A DNA stretch of 64,000 nt, taken from NCBI GenBank assembly GCA_965277595.1, contig CBDIDH010000002.1, positions 3,596,001-3,660,000 on the forward strand, given 5' to 3'. The notes beneath the pieces are model-generated. The model was not told the origin of the DNA, searched no databases, and was given only the letters and a program-made list of their open reading frames with translations. Both the position numbers and the translations under genes were made by a program. Position 1 is the stretch's first letter. Each line of letters opens with the position of its first letter. This DNA comes from CBDIDH01 sp965277595. GTDB taxonomy: Bacteria > Planctomycetota > Planctomycetia > Isosphaerales > Isosphaeraceae. Shown here one piece after another: positions 25,308 through 34,800 of this stretch.

Positions 25308-28300
25308 ATGCCCGCTACCGAGGAAACTTATCGCAACCAGACGACCCTGCACGCGGTCTTCGCGGTCAGCTCGGTCGCGATGCTTTTAAGCGTCGTCTGG
25401 ATGATCATGGCGGACCATCTCCGCCCCTGGAAGGAAGTTCAGCGCGAGTTTCAAAAGATCGAGGAAGCCAAGCTCAAGGCCACCGAGGCCGAAAAACTCA
25501 AGGATCAAAAGGCCAGGTATCAGAAGCAGATCAACGAACTCGACGCCAAGATCGCCGCGGCGCGGCAGAACGCCGAGGCGAATTCGGGCGAATTGCGCAA
25601 GGTCAACCGCACGATCAGCCACCTCGGCGGGCGCTTTGAAAGCCTCGACACACGAAAACGGTTCATGAAGGCCGAGCTTGACAGCCAGCGCAGCCTTTAC
25701 GACGGCATGATCGACCAGGGTTCGGAACGATCGGCCGTTGTTTACCGAAACTCGACGATCGTGGCGACCGAAGAGGAATTGCTCAAACTTTCCAGGGAAT
25801 ACGAGGTAGCCGACCGAGAGTTGAAAGCGGAGAAAGCGCACCGAGAAGACCTTCTCGGCCACGTCGACGACCTCGTCAAGCAGAAAGAGCAACTTACCCG
25901 CGACGCTGACCGTGTTACCCGGACGATCGCACAGAAAGACGCGATGTACGGCGGTGATGTTCATCTTTATAGCAAACCGCTGGCCTTTTTCCGAAGTTTA
26001 CCAGGGATCGACCTCACGCCGCCGACGAAGATCGCCCAGATCAGCTTGCCCGAACTGACGATCAACTACAATTTCAAGGAAGTGCCCCGATACGACCGCT
26101 GCACGACCTGTCACCTGGGCATTGACAAGCTTGGTTACGACAAGGACGCCCACGGCAAGGAGATGCCGCTCGTTTACAGGTCGCACCCGCAACTGACCAT
26201 TGGCGCCAGCACGCTCGACCTGAAAGGGAACCCGGTCCAGGCGGGTCTCTATCTCGACGCCAACGGCCCGCACCCGATCAACAGCTTTGGGTGCACGATC
26301 TGTCACGGCGGGCAGGGGTCGGGAACCGACTTCACCTATTCCTCGCACACGCCGGACGACCAGAAGGAAGCGCATACCTGGGAAAAAAAGTACGACTGGC
26401 GTGAAATGCACCACTGGGACGAGCCGATGCTCCCCAAGCGGTTCATCGAGTCAAGCTGCCTGAAGTGCCATCACCAGGTCACGGACGTCCCGCAGGCTGA
26501 GAAGCTTCAGGCCGGTTATCAAAGGATCGCCAAGTACGGCTGCACGGGGTGTCACACGATCGGCGGCGAGGGGTCGTTTGGTCCCGACCTGACCGACGAG
26601 CGGAAGGTCGGTCCGAACCTGGAGCATGTCGGCGAGAAGGTCTCCAAGGACTGGCTCGTCAAGTGGATCAAGAATCCGCATGCCTTCCGCCCCGATAGCC
26701 GGATGCCGCGCTTCTATGGCTTGACGAACAATCACTCGGTCAGGGATCAGCCCAAGAACGACGCCGAGATTCACGCGATCGCGCATTATCTGATTGCCCG
26801 GACGAGCAAGGCCCCCGGTTTTGACAAGGAGCCGGCCAAGGGTGATCCCGAGAAGGGAAAGACCCTCTTCTTTCAGAAGGGGTGCCTCGCCTGCCATGCG
26901 CACAAACCCTATACGGCCGACGACGTTCAGGTCGCCGATCGGGCGGACATGAATCCGGGCTACAAGCCGGACGCCAAGGCGACCTTTGCCCCTTCCGAGA
27001 TCCCCGTGGAATCTGTTCGCAAGTACGCCAAGGCCAACTTCGGCCCGAACCTGGCGAACATCGCCGCCAAGTTCCAGTCTCGCGAGCAGGGGTACAAGTG
27101 GCTCGCCCACTGGATCAAGGAGCCGGAAGCCTATCACCCCAAGACCCTGATGCCGAACGTCCAGCTTTCCGAGAAGGACGCTGCGGACATCGCTTCCTGG
27201 ATGATCTCGGTCCCCGGCGAATGGCCGGTGAACGTCAAGATCGCGCCGGTGGATTCCAGGGAGGTTACCGATGGGCTCAACGACCTCGTCCGACTGTACA
27301 TTGCCAAGGGGGGGTATACGCCGCCGGGAGGAAAGCCGGAAGCCGTTGCCCTGAGCGAGGTTGATGACAAAGTCAAGTCGCTCTCACGCGACGAAAAGTT
27401 GATGTTCCTGGGCGACAAGACGATCAGCCGACTGGGTTGCTTCGGCTGTCACACGATCAGCGGGTTTGAATCGGCCAAGCCGATCGGCACGCCGCTTAAC
27501 GGTTGGGGCCTGAAGAGTCCGACCAAACTCGACTACGGCCACGTCGCCGAATATCTCGCTGACCAGCCCGCCGACGACGCCAAGGCGCGCGATGGCACGG
27601 ACACCTATTATCAGGAGAAGCTCGAAGAGCATACCCGTTCCGGCTTCCTTTACCAGAAGCTGCACAGGCCAAGGAGTTACGACTACCAGAAGACGAACGA
27701 GGACATCAAGGCCTGGGATGAACGGCTGCGGATGCCGCAGTTCGCCTGGGCGAACGACCCGAACGCGGTTCAGGAAGTGATGACCTTCGTTCTTGGCCTG
27801 ACGGGTGAGCGAATCGCGGCAAGGTATCTCCCCAAGACGCATTACGGGCCTCGTCAGAACGCCCTGGCGCAAGGGGCGAAGCTCCTGAATCGCTACAACT
27901 GCGCGGGATGTCACGTCCTGGAGATGCCCAAGTACACGGTCGAGGCGGGCACTCCGCTGAACGACGCCTTCATCGGCCTGACCACGAGCCTTCGGTCGTC
28001 ATATAAGAGCCGGGGAACGGATTATCTCAAGGAGTTCTACCCGGACCTGAACTATGATCCCAAGCTGCCGCTTGAGGACGCCAGGATCGAGACGTCGCTC
28101 GGTCTGACACCGGACGACCTCAAGGGGGTGACGATTGAAGGGATGCCGCTCGGTCTCAGCGAGAACGAGTTGACCGTTCAGCTCTGGAAGCCCGTGACGG
28201 TTCGCGGTTACACCTTCAACGTTGGCGATAACGTGGCTCTCGACCAGTCGAAGGTGAAGACGACCCCCGCCGTTGGCGGCAACTTTGCCTGGCTTTACGC

Positions 28301-29009
28301 GACGGCGGAGGCCGAGCGTACCGGCGGCAACTTCCGCGACTACTGGAATCGCCTGCCACCGCCGCTCCTCCGCGAAGGGAAGAAGGTGCAGACCCCCTGG
28401 CTCACTGCCTTCCTCAAAGATCCGTATCCGATCCGGCCGGCCGTGAACTTGCGGATGCCGCAGTTCCACTTCGCCTCGGCCGAGGCAGCGCCGATCGATG
28501 AGCCTTCGGGCCTGGCCAACTATTTCGCGGCGCATGACGGCGCGAACTTCCCCTATCAGGCCATACCGGAGCGGACGCAAGGGTATCTGGCCGGGCGCAA
28601 GGCCGAGCATCCGGATTATTTCCAGGCCGGCTGGACGATGGTCACCGGCAAGTCACCCTGTGTTTCCTGCCACGCCATCGGCGCCTCGCGGCCGACCGGA
28701 GGCGCCGCGGTCGTCAACGGCCCCGACCTCCGACAGGTTGCGCCCCGGTTCCGCCCTGGCTATCTGGAGGAGTGGCTCGCCAAGCCGACCCGGCTGGTTC
28801 CCTACACGGCGATGCCCCAGAACGTTGACCCGCACGCTCCGCCCCAGATTCCCGTGCCGAAAGGCTTTGAAGGGAAGCCGCTCGATATGGTCAAGGCGAT
28901 CCGCGACACCCTCTTGAACTACGTCGACGCCGTCGAGCAGCAACTCGCGGGCGGCAAGTCGGAAGGGACCCCCGCGCCGATGGCACCCAAGGCGGGTGGT
29001 TCGGAATAA
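25308..29009 (+). CDS. Octahaem c-type cytochrome with N-terminal membrane anchor and coiled coil
   Basis: 1233 residues from the ATG at 25308 (AGGA 9 bases upstream). One membrane helix (about 14-36) is followed by a Glu/Lys-rich coiled coil (about 40-230). Eight CxxCH haem sites follow: CTTCH (265), CTICH (329), CLKCH (384), CTGCH (412), CLACH (526), CFGCH (711), CAGCH (865) and CVSCH (1118). The spacing suggests several monohaem cytochrome-c domains plus a tighter four-haem group. Met-containing segments after many sites ('PDSRMPRFYGL', 'PKTLMPNVQL', 'VNLRMPQFHF', 'PYTAMPQNVD') are candidate axial ligands. It must be periplasmic and takes the place of cytochrome f/c1 as acceptor from the Rieske protein. 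It is the fourth gene of the operon. Confidence 0.95.
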   Translation: MPATEETYRNQTTLHAVFAVSSVAMLLSVVWMIMADHLRPWKEVQREFQKIEEAKLKATEAEKLKDQKARYQKQINELDAKIAAARQNAEANSGELRKVNRTISHLGGRFESLDTRKRFMKAELDSQRSLYDGMIDQGSERSAVVYRNSTIVATEEELLKLSREYEVADRELKAEKAHREDLLGHVDDLVKQKEQLTRDADRVTRTIAQKDAMYGGDVHLYSKPLAFFRSLPGIDLTPPTKIAQISLPELTINYNFKEVPRYDRCTTCHLGIDKLGYDKDAHGKEMPLVYRSHPQLTIGASTLDLKGNPVQAGLYLDANGPHPINSFGCTICHGGQGSGTDFTYSSHTPDDQKEAHTWEKKYDWREMHHWDEPMLPKRFIESSCLKCHHQVTDVPQAEKLQAGYQRIAKYGCTGCHTIGGEGSFGPDLTDERKVGPNLEHVGEKVSKDWLVKWIKNPHAFRPDSRMPRFYGLTNNHSVRDQPKNDAEIHAIAHYLIARTSKAPGFDKEPAKGDPEKGKTLFFQKGCLACHAHKPYTADDVQVADRADMNPGYKPDAKATFAPSEIPVESVRKYAKANFGPNLANIAAKFQSREQGYKWLAHWIKEPEAYHPKTLMPNVQLSEKDAADIASWMISVPGEWPVNVKIAPVDSREVTDGLNDLVRLYIAKGGYTPPGGKPEAVALSEVDDKVKSLSRDEKLMFLGDKTISRLGCFGCHTISGFESAKPIGTPLNGWGLKSPTKLDYGHVAEYLADQPADDAKARDGTDTYYQEKLEEHTRSGFLYQKLHRPRSYDYQKTNEDIKAWDERLRMPQFAWANDPNAVQEVMTFVLGLTGERIAARYLPKTHYGPRQNALAQGAKLLNRYNCAGCHVLEMPKYTVEAGTPLNDAFIGLTTSLRSSYKSRGTDYLKEFYPDLNYDPKLPLEDARIETSLGLTPDDLKGVTIEGMPLGLSENELTVQLWKPVTVRGYTFNVGDNVALDQSKVKTTPAVGGNFAWLYATAEAERTGGNFRDYWNRLPPPLLREGKKVQTPWLTAFLKDPYPIRPAVNLRMPQFHFASAEAAPIDEPSGLANYFAAHDGANFPYQAIPERTQGYLAGRKAEHPDYFQAGWTMVTGKSPCVSCHAIGASRPTGGAAVVNGPDLRQVAPRFRPGYLEEWLAKPTRLVPYTAMPQNVDPHAPPQIPVPKGFEGKPLDMVKAIRDTLLNYVDAVEQQLAGGKSEGTPAPMAPKAGGSE

Positions 29010-29200
29010 CTCGGCGAATCCTGGGCAACTTCGCCAACCCGACCAGAGAAGGGCGAGTGCCGGAATTCTCGCAAGAACCCGACTCTGGAGTTTTGACGAG
29101 ATTACAAATTTTCACGCGATGGACGAGCGGGCACTACGCGCGGGATGCCCGTCTCGCCCCTACGCTTCTTCCAAAGAGTGGACATCCAAAGGAGTCTGTG

Positions 29201-30157
29201 ATGATCTGGCAAATGATCCGCAAGGGGGGCTTTTTCGCCCTTGGATTGACGACATTGTTCGTCTCGACCGCGGGACTGACCGGTTGCAACAGCGGAAAAG
29301 CGCCGGAATCGGATGACGCCGTCGTTGTGCCGGCCACTGGCGAGAATATCCCGACGGTGGCGAATGGAAACCCCTCAGCGGCGGGATCGCCGACGACGGA
29401 GACGAAAGCCAACGCGACCGCGTCGACCCCTGCCGCCGCCCCCGCGGCGCTTGTGAAGGCCGAGGGTTGGGGAACCTTGAAAGGACAGATTGTCTTCGGC
29501 GGCAATCCGCCCGAAGTCCCTGTTCTTGAAGAGAAAGGCAAAGCCGAGAAAGATCCGCAATTCTGCGCCAAGGATGCATCGATCAAGTCGGAACGGCTTT
29601 TGGTCGATGGCGCTTCCAAGGGGGTCAAGAACGTTCTGGTCTACCTGCCGAAGCCGACGGCCGTCAATGAGGAAGCCAAATCCGCGGCGGCGAGTCATGA
29701 GGTCACCTTCGATCAAGACAAGTGCATTTTTGAGCCGCACGTCCTGGGGATGATGGTTGGCTCGAAGGTGACGCTCAAGTCGAGCGACGAGGTCAACCAC
29801 AACGTGAACGCGAAACTTCAAAAGAATTCGCCGTTCAACACCATCCTCGCGGCGGGTCAGTCATCCGCATTCAGCCCGGGTGAAGCGGAGCGCGGGCCGA
29901 TTCCTGTGACCTGCGATATTCACCCCTGGATGCAGGCCTGGTGGATGATTCTTGACAACCCTTACATCGCGACAACCGATGAAAAGGGAAACTTTGAGAT
30001 CAAGAACGTGCCGGCCGGAACCCAAAAAGTCGTCGTCTGGCAGGAAGCGACCAAGTTTGTCACCCCGCCGTCGGGCGAAGACGTGAACATCAAGGCGGGC
30101 GAGACGACCTCGAAGACCTGGACGATCGATCCCGGAATGGTCAAGCCGGCGAAGTGA
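29201..30157 (+). CDS. Cupredoxin-like lipoprotein (copper-binding, carboxypeptidase-regulatory-like)
   Basis: 318 residues from the ATG at 29201 with AAAGGAG upstream. The signal peptide ends in a lipobox ('GLTGCNS', Cys about 28), so it should be a lipoprotein. A Thr/Ala-rich linker leads into a domain beginning 'GWGTLKGQIVFGGNPPEVP'. Candidate copper ligands are His in 'SDEVNHNVNA' and Cys, His and Met in 'VTCDIHPWMQAWW'; this C-x2-H-x2-M is shorter than plastocyanin's C-x2-H-x4-M. A beta-sandwich tail ('GNFEIKNVPAGTQKVVVW') follows. It lies 190 bases after the octahaem cytochrome and could accept its electrons. A paralogue follows at 30285. Confidence 0.82.
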   Translation: MIWQMIRKGGFFALGLTTLFVSTAGLTGCNSGKAPESDDAVVVPATGENIPTVANGNPSAAGSPTTETKANATASTPAAAPAALVKAEGWGTLKGQIVFGGNPPEVPVLEEKGKAEKDPQFCAKDASIKSERLLVDGASKGVKNVLVYLPKPTAVNEEAKSAAASHEVTFDQDKCIFEPHVLGMMVGSKVTLKSSDEVNHNVNAKLQKNSPFNTILAAGQSSAFSPGEAERGPIPVTCDIHPWMQAWWMILDNPYIATTDEKGNFEIKNVPAGTQKVVVWQEATKFVTPPSGEDVNIKAGETTSKTWTIDPGMVKPAK

Positions 30158-30284
30158 ACCGGGAAATCCAGGCCCGAATTGCTTTCGGTAGATCGCCCCG
30201 GGCAACTAGAATCAAGTTGGCCGATCGCGAGGCCGAACCTGATCCTGGCCGCTTTGTTGCGAAAAGTGATGAGGATGCTTTGAG

Positions 30285-31142
30285 ATGAACACCGTGACGC
30301 ATTCCACAGTCCGTCGCCGTTTTCTTGACAGTCGCCTGGCCGTGCTTTTGCTGGCCTCTGGCGTTCTGGCCTTCTTTGGAACCGAGAGCCGGGCGGCTGC
30401 TCCGCCAGTCGGCCTTCTCGCCTCGGGAGCGACCGGCCAGGCCGAGTATGGAACGATCAAAGGCCGGGTCATCTGGGGTGGCAAGGAAGCCCCCGCGCAA
30501 AAAATCCTGGTGATGAAGGGGAAGGCCGAGAAAGACCCTGCCGTCTGCGCGGTGGCGTCGGCGATCCCGGACAACTCCCTGGTCGTCGATCCGAAAACGA
30601 AGGGGATCAAGTTTGCCGTCGTTTATCTCGTCAAGCCCAGCGGCGAGAACCCCGCGGCGGTCAAGGCCCTCACGGCCAAGAAGGCCAAGGTCGTCATCGA
30701 CAACAAAAATTGCGAATATATCCCCTTTTTGACAGCGATTCATCAGGACCAGAAGGTCGAGTTCACGTCGAGCGACCCGGTCAATCACAACATCCACGGC
30801 ACCCCCTTCACGAATGACGGGTTCAACTTCATCTTGCCGCCAAACGGTCAGGTGGAGAAATCGTTTGTCGCCGAGAAGCGGGTGATTCCGTTGACCTGTG
30901 ATATTCATCCCTGGATGAAAGCCTATTTCATGGTCTTCGATCATCCCTTCTTCGCGGTGACGGGAGACGATGGGTCGTTCGAGATCGCCGGTGTTCCCCC
31001 TGGGGTTCAAAATCTGGTGATCTGGCAGGCGGCCGTTGGCTACGTCAATCCTGGCCTCGCCAAGGGAATGCCCGTGACCGTGGGGTCGGGACAGACCACG
31101 AAGGTTGGCGACGTCGCGCTTGATCCCGCGAAAGTCAAGTAA
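30285..31142 (+). CDS. Cupredoxin-like exported protein, paralogue of the preceding gene
   Basis: 285 residues. The signal peptide (about 15-38, ending 'ESRAAA') has no lipobox, so unlike its neighbour it should be soluble or peptidase-cleaved. It shares the order of the first copy: 'YGTIKGRVIWGGKEAPAQ', 'SSDPVNHNIHG', 'LTCDIHPWMKAYFMV', 'GSFEIAGVPPGVQNLVIW'. The same His, Cys, His and Met are in place. The pair looks like a tandem duplication, one membrane-tethered and one free, which would suit handing electrons from a fixed complex to a mobile carrier. A hairpin terminator candidate follows at 31171. Confidence 0.82.
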   Translation: MNTVTHSTVRRRFLDSRLAVLLLASGVLAFFGTESRAAAPPVGLLASGATGQAEYGTIKGRVIWGGKEAPAQKILVMKGKAEKDPAVCAVASAIPDNSLVVDPKTKGIKFAVVYLVKPSGENPAAVKALTAKKAKVVIDNKNCEYIPFLTAIHQDQKVEFTSSDPVNHNIHGTPFTNDGFNFILPPNGQVEKSFVAEKRVIPLTCDIHPWMKAYFMVFDHPFFAVTGDDGSFEIAGVPPGVQNLVIWQAAVGYVNPGLAKGMPVTVGSGQTTKVGDVALDPAKVK

Positions 31143-31170
31143 ACGTCGCCACACGATCCCGAATGATCAT

Positions 31171-31215
31171 GCCCTGGCGTTCTCTCTTGAAGAAAGAGCG
31201 TCAGGGCCGTTTCAT
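31171..31215 (+). terminator. Hairpin terminator candidate after the respiratory operon
   Basis: GCCCTGGCG at 31171-31179 pairs with CGTCAGGGC at 31199-31207, and the arms extend inward (TTCTCTCT with AGAAAGAG) to a stem of about 17 pairs with two G-U pairs and one mismatch. The loop is very short. Only a weak T-tract (CCGTTTCAT) follows, so termination strength is uncertain. It lies 29 bases after the second cupredoxin gene. Confidence 0.55.
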
Positions 31216-31259
31216 GTCTGGATGACGCTTCTTTACCAGGTCGAGACGGCGGATAGTCC

Positions 31260-31433
31260 ATGACTCGTTACGCAATAGGCCGCGCGCTTCAGTTGTTGGG
31301 AATGTTCATCCTCCCATTCAGCGTCGTCTCGGAAGTTGTCGGCGAGGTGGGCCTGGGCCAGTCGATGCTCATCTCCGCGGGAGGTGCCTTGATTTTTTAT
31401 GTGGGATATGTGCTCCAAAGTCAATCGCCTTGA
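31260..31433 (+). CDS. Small two-helix membrane protein (57 aa)
   Basis: The ATG at 31260 follows a GGCGGA stretch; the frame ends with TGA at 31431. The 57-residue product starts 'MTRYAIGRALQLLGMFILPF' and has two hydrophobic helices (about 10-28 and 36-53, 'SMLISAGGALIFYVGYVLQ') with a charged turn 'EVVGEVGLGQ' between them. This two-helix, Gly-rich pattern looks like a real small membrane protein, and I recall similar short proteins in other planctomycetes, though I cannot verify it. It may be a small accessory subunit of an envelope or respiratory complex. It is below the length that routine gene finding often keeps. Confidence 0.75.
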   Translation: MTRYAIGRALQLLGMFILPFSVVSEVVGEVGLGQSMLISAGGALIFYVGYVLQSQSP

Positions 31434-31815
31434 ACCCCAGGCATCGTTGCGCGGGCATTGTTGCCGCTTTCCTGGGCAGCATTAGGTCCTTGAATCCGAC
31501 AGCAATCCTGAAAACCAGGCAAATCTTACGTTCTGCACCTGGTACTCCATTTGCTATTGCAGAGGATATGCCGCTTGGCGTCCAATGGGTGAAGGATTGA
31601 TGAGCAGCCTTGACCTTCCGGGAGGCTAGCCGCGAAGCATCTCGACACAACCTGGTCTGACGATTTCCAGTTTTCGCGTGGGAGTCGCAACGATGCTATC
31701 GGTGGAGACTTCGGGCGGTCATGCTCGGCGCGATCGGGCGATCCGCCGATCGGACTGAGGTCGTTACTGTCCCGCTCGAAAGATCCTGCGATCCCCGTGT
31801 GAGGAGGGTCAGGTC
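31434..31815. other. Intergenic region, 382 bp
   Basis: This lies between the 57-residue membrane protein and the large PQQ/TPR gene. It is less GC-rich than its surroundings. A minus-strand frame of 93 codons (31369-31650) overlaps the end of the 57-residue gene and has no family resemblance or ribosome binding site, so I do not call it. The region presumably holds the promoter of the next gene. Confidence 0.35.
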
Positions 31816-34800
31816 ATGACAGGTCCGCGGTCGACTCGGGCTCATCGTTCAGAAAACTTTCGCGAGCGAAAGGTCAGGCGGATTGGCCTGCCGCTCGTCC
31901 TTTTTTTGGGATGTCTCGCCTGTCTGCCCTCGACTCTTCTGGCCCAGAACGCGAATCGGGCGGCCACGAAGTTTTACCCGGACTTCAGTGACACCGCCGA
32001 CGCTCTCTTGCGAAACGCCGCCGGGCATGTCCGCGACGGCCAGTGGGCCGAGGCGATCGAGATTTACCAGCGGGTCATTCAACAGTACGGCGATAAGGTC
32101 GCGCGACTTCCCAAAACCGAGGCCCCGGTCGAAGCCTCGGAAGACTCGATCCTTTACGTGGATGTCCGCCAGTTCTGCCAGCGCCGGCTTGCGGCGCTGC
32201 CCGCCGAGGCGCGAGCTCTGTATCGATCGCGAGTCGATACCCAGGCCGAACGCTGGTTTCGCCAGGGCGCGGCCACGGGAGACAGGGCGTCTCTACGTCG
32301 CGTGACCGACCAGGTCTTTAATAGTTCCTGGGGCGACGATGCGCTCGACCTGCTGGGAGACCTCTCGTTTCAGGATGGCCGGTTCGATGAAGCGCTGTCC
32401 AGCTACCGACAGATTCTGCCCGACCAGCCGGGAGAGTCGTCGGGGCTGACGTATCCTGATCCAGGTGTCGACCTCGCCCGGGTCGCGGCCAAGAAGCTTC
32501 TCTGCCGCTCGGGATTGGCCGAAAATCCTCCAACGGCCGAAGACCTCGCCACGTTCGCCAGAACCTACCCCAACGCGGCCGGCGCGCTCGCGGGGCGTGA
32601 AGGTCCCTATTTGAGCACGCTCAAGGCCGCGCTCGGAGCCGACCACCTCGCCCCTCCCTCGCAACCGGACGGACGTTGGCCCACCTTCGCCGGCGCCTCC
32701 ACGCGAACGAGAATCGTCGCCGGGTCGGTCGATGTCGGGTCGCTTCAATGGCGGGTTGATCTCGAACGTGTCGAGCAGGGGCGCATGGCTCCCATCGGTC
32801 GTCGAGGGGTCCCGATGCCCGTCTCGACGCGGCCCGACCGCGCGCTCTCGTATCACCCGATCGTGCTGGGTGACCAGGTCATCGTCTCTGATGACAACCA
32901 GATTCGCGCCTATAACCTGAATGATCGACCCGAAGGTCTTCAGGGAGCCCCCGCGGGGCCGGTCAAGCTCGCCTGGGAATGGCACGATGAAGATCAAGGG
33001 GGAAGGGTTCCCCAGGCGAACAGGCCGCAAGTGGGGATTCCCCGGTTCACGCTCACCGCGCAGGGCGATCGCGTCTTTGCTCGGATGGGCCTGACCTCCA
33101 TTTCGATGAACCGGATGGGAGTTCCCGTCAGCGGCTCGCAAAGCTACCTGGTCGCGGTCGACCGCGCCACCGAGGGGAAAAAACTCTGGAAGAAGTCGCC
33201 AGGTGAGGTCATCCTTCCGCACAAAGGGGCGGAGAATGCCATCCGTAACCTCGGCTTTGAAGGGACCCCCGTCGCCGACCCTCAGAACGTCTATGTGGCG
33301 ATGACCGATCGACGCGAACAGACATCAACCTACGTTGCCGCCCTTGACGCCGAGACGGGCGCGACCCGTTGGGTTCGCTATCTCGGAGCCGCCTCGACCG
33401 ATGCCGACAACATGTTCGCGATGGGGATGGGCATGGGGATGGGGATGGGGGGCGGGTCGTCCAACGACTTTGGCCATCGCCTGCTCAGCCTCGAAGGGCC
33501 GACGGTTTATTACCAGACGAATCTCGGGGCCGTCGCCGCGCTCGATGCCGAAACGGGCGCGATCCGGTGGGTCGCCACCTATCCCCGACTCGATCGGGTC
33601 AATGGCGCTCCGCACGATCGGGACCTGAACCCCGCGGTTGTCCACGACGGCCTGGTGATCGTGGCGCCCGACGATGCCTCGGCCGTCTACGCCTTCGAGG
33701 CGGCGAGCGGGCGCCTGGTCTGGAAAACAAAGCCACTGCCCGATGAGGCCAAACTCACGCATCTGCTTGGCGTTGCCAGGGGACGTCTGATTGCAACGGG
33801 TGATAGGGTCTTGCTCTTTGACGTGAAAAACGGCGAACTCAAACATTCCTGGCCCGACTCGGGGCATGGATTCGAGGGGTTTGGGCGTGGCATACTCGCC
33901 GGTGAGAGAATCTACTGGCCGACCCGGACCGAGATCCACGTTCTCGACCAGGCGACGGGCCTGAGGTCCGAGCCGCCGATCAAGCTTCAAGAATCGTTCC
34001 AGGAGTCTGGCGGCAACCTCGCGGTCGGCGATGGCTATTTGATCGTGGCGCAGGCCGACAAGCTCGTGGTCTTCTGTCAGAACCGTCGCCTGATTCAGCG
34101 TTATCGAGAGGAAATTGCCCGCGATCCCGGCCGCGCCGCGCCTCATTACCGGATGGCCCAGGCGGCCGAGGCGACCGGCCAGGACGACCTGGCCCTCGCG
34201 AGTCTGGACGATGCCTCGAAACTCGCGCGACCGTCCGATCTGATCGATGGCGTCTCGCTCCGGTTGGCCACGCGAGACCATCAGTTCCACCTGCTCCTGA
34301 AGCTGGGAGAATCCGCGCGAGGCCGCGGTGATCTCTCCTCGGCGGAGCAACGCTTCCACCAGGCGGCGGCGACCGCCCGGGTCGATCGCGACCGGCTTAG
34401 AGCACGGCTCGCGGAGGCCGATGCGCAACTTGGCCGCGGGGAAGCCATCGCCGCGGTGGCGACGCTTCAGGGGTTGCTCTCCGAGGAACCCTTGCGCTCG
34501 CTCGCCGTCGCCGCCGAGGGGGGGCACAGGACCATCCGCGCCGATCTCATGATTGGCGACCGCCTGGCAACGATCCTCCACGAAAAAGGGCGTCGGGTTT
34601 ACGAACAATTTGATCAGGAGGCTCAGGCCCTGCTGGTGAAAGGCAAGGCCGCCGGCGACTCTCGACAGCTTGAGGAAGTGGGTCGAAGCTATCCGGTTTC
34701 CGAGGCCCTCCCCCAGGCGCTCATGGAACTCGGCAGGTTGCACGACTTGAAAAAGCGCCCCGCGGACGCCGCCCGAGCGTACAAGCGGTTGCTGGCGACC

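Noticed and set aside
31369..31650. 93-codon minus-strand frame between the small membrane protein and the PQQ gene
   Set aside because: It overlaps the better supported 57-residue gene, lacks a ribosome binding site and matches nothing I know.
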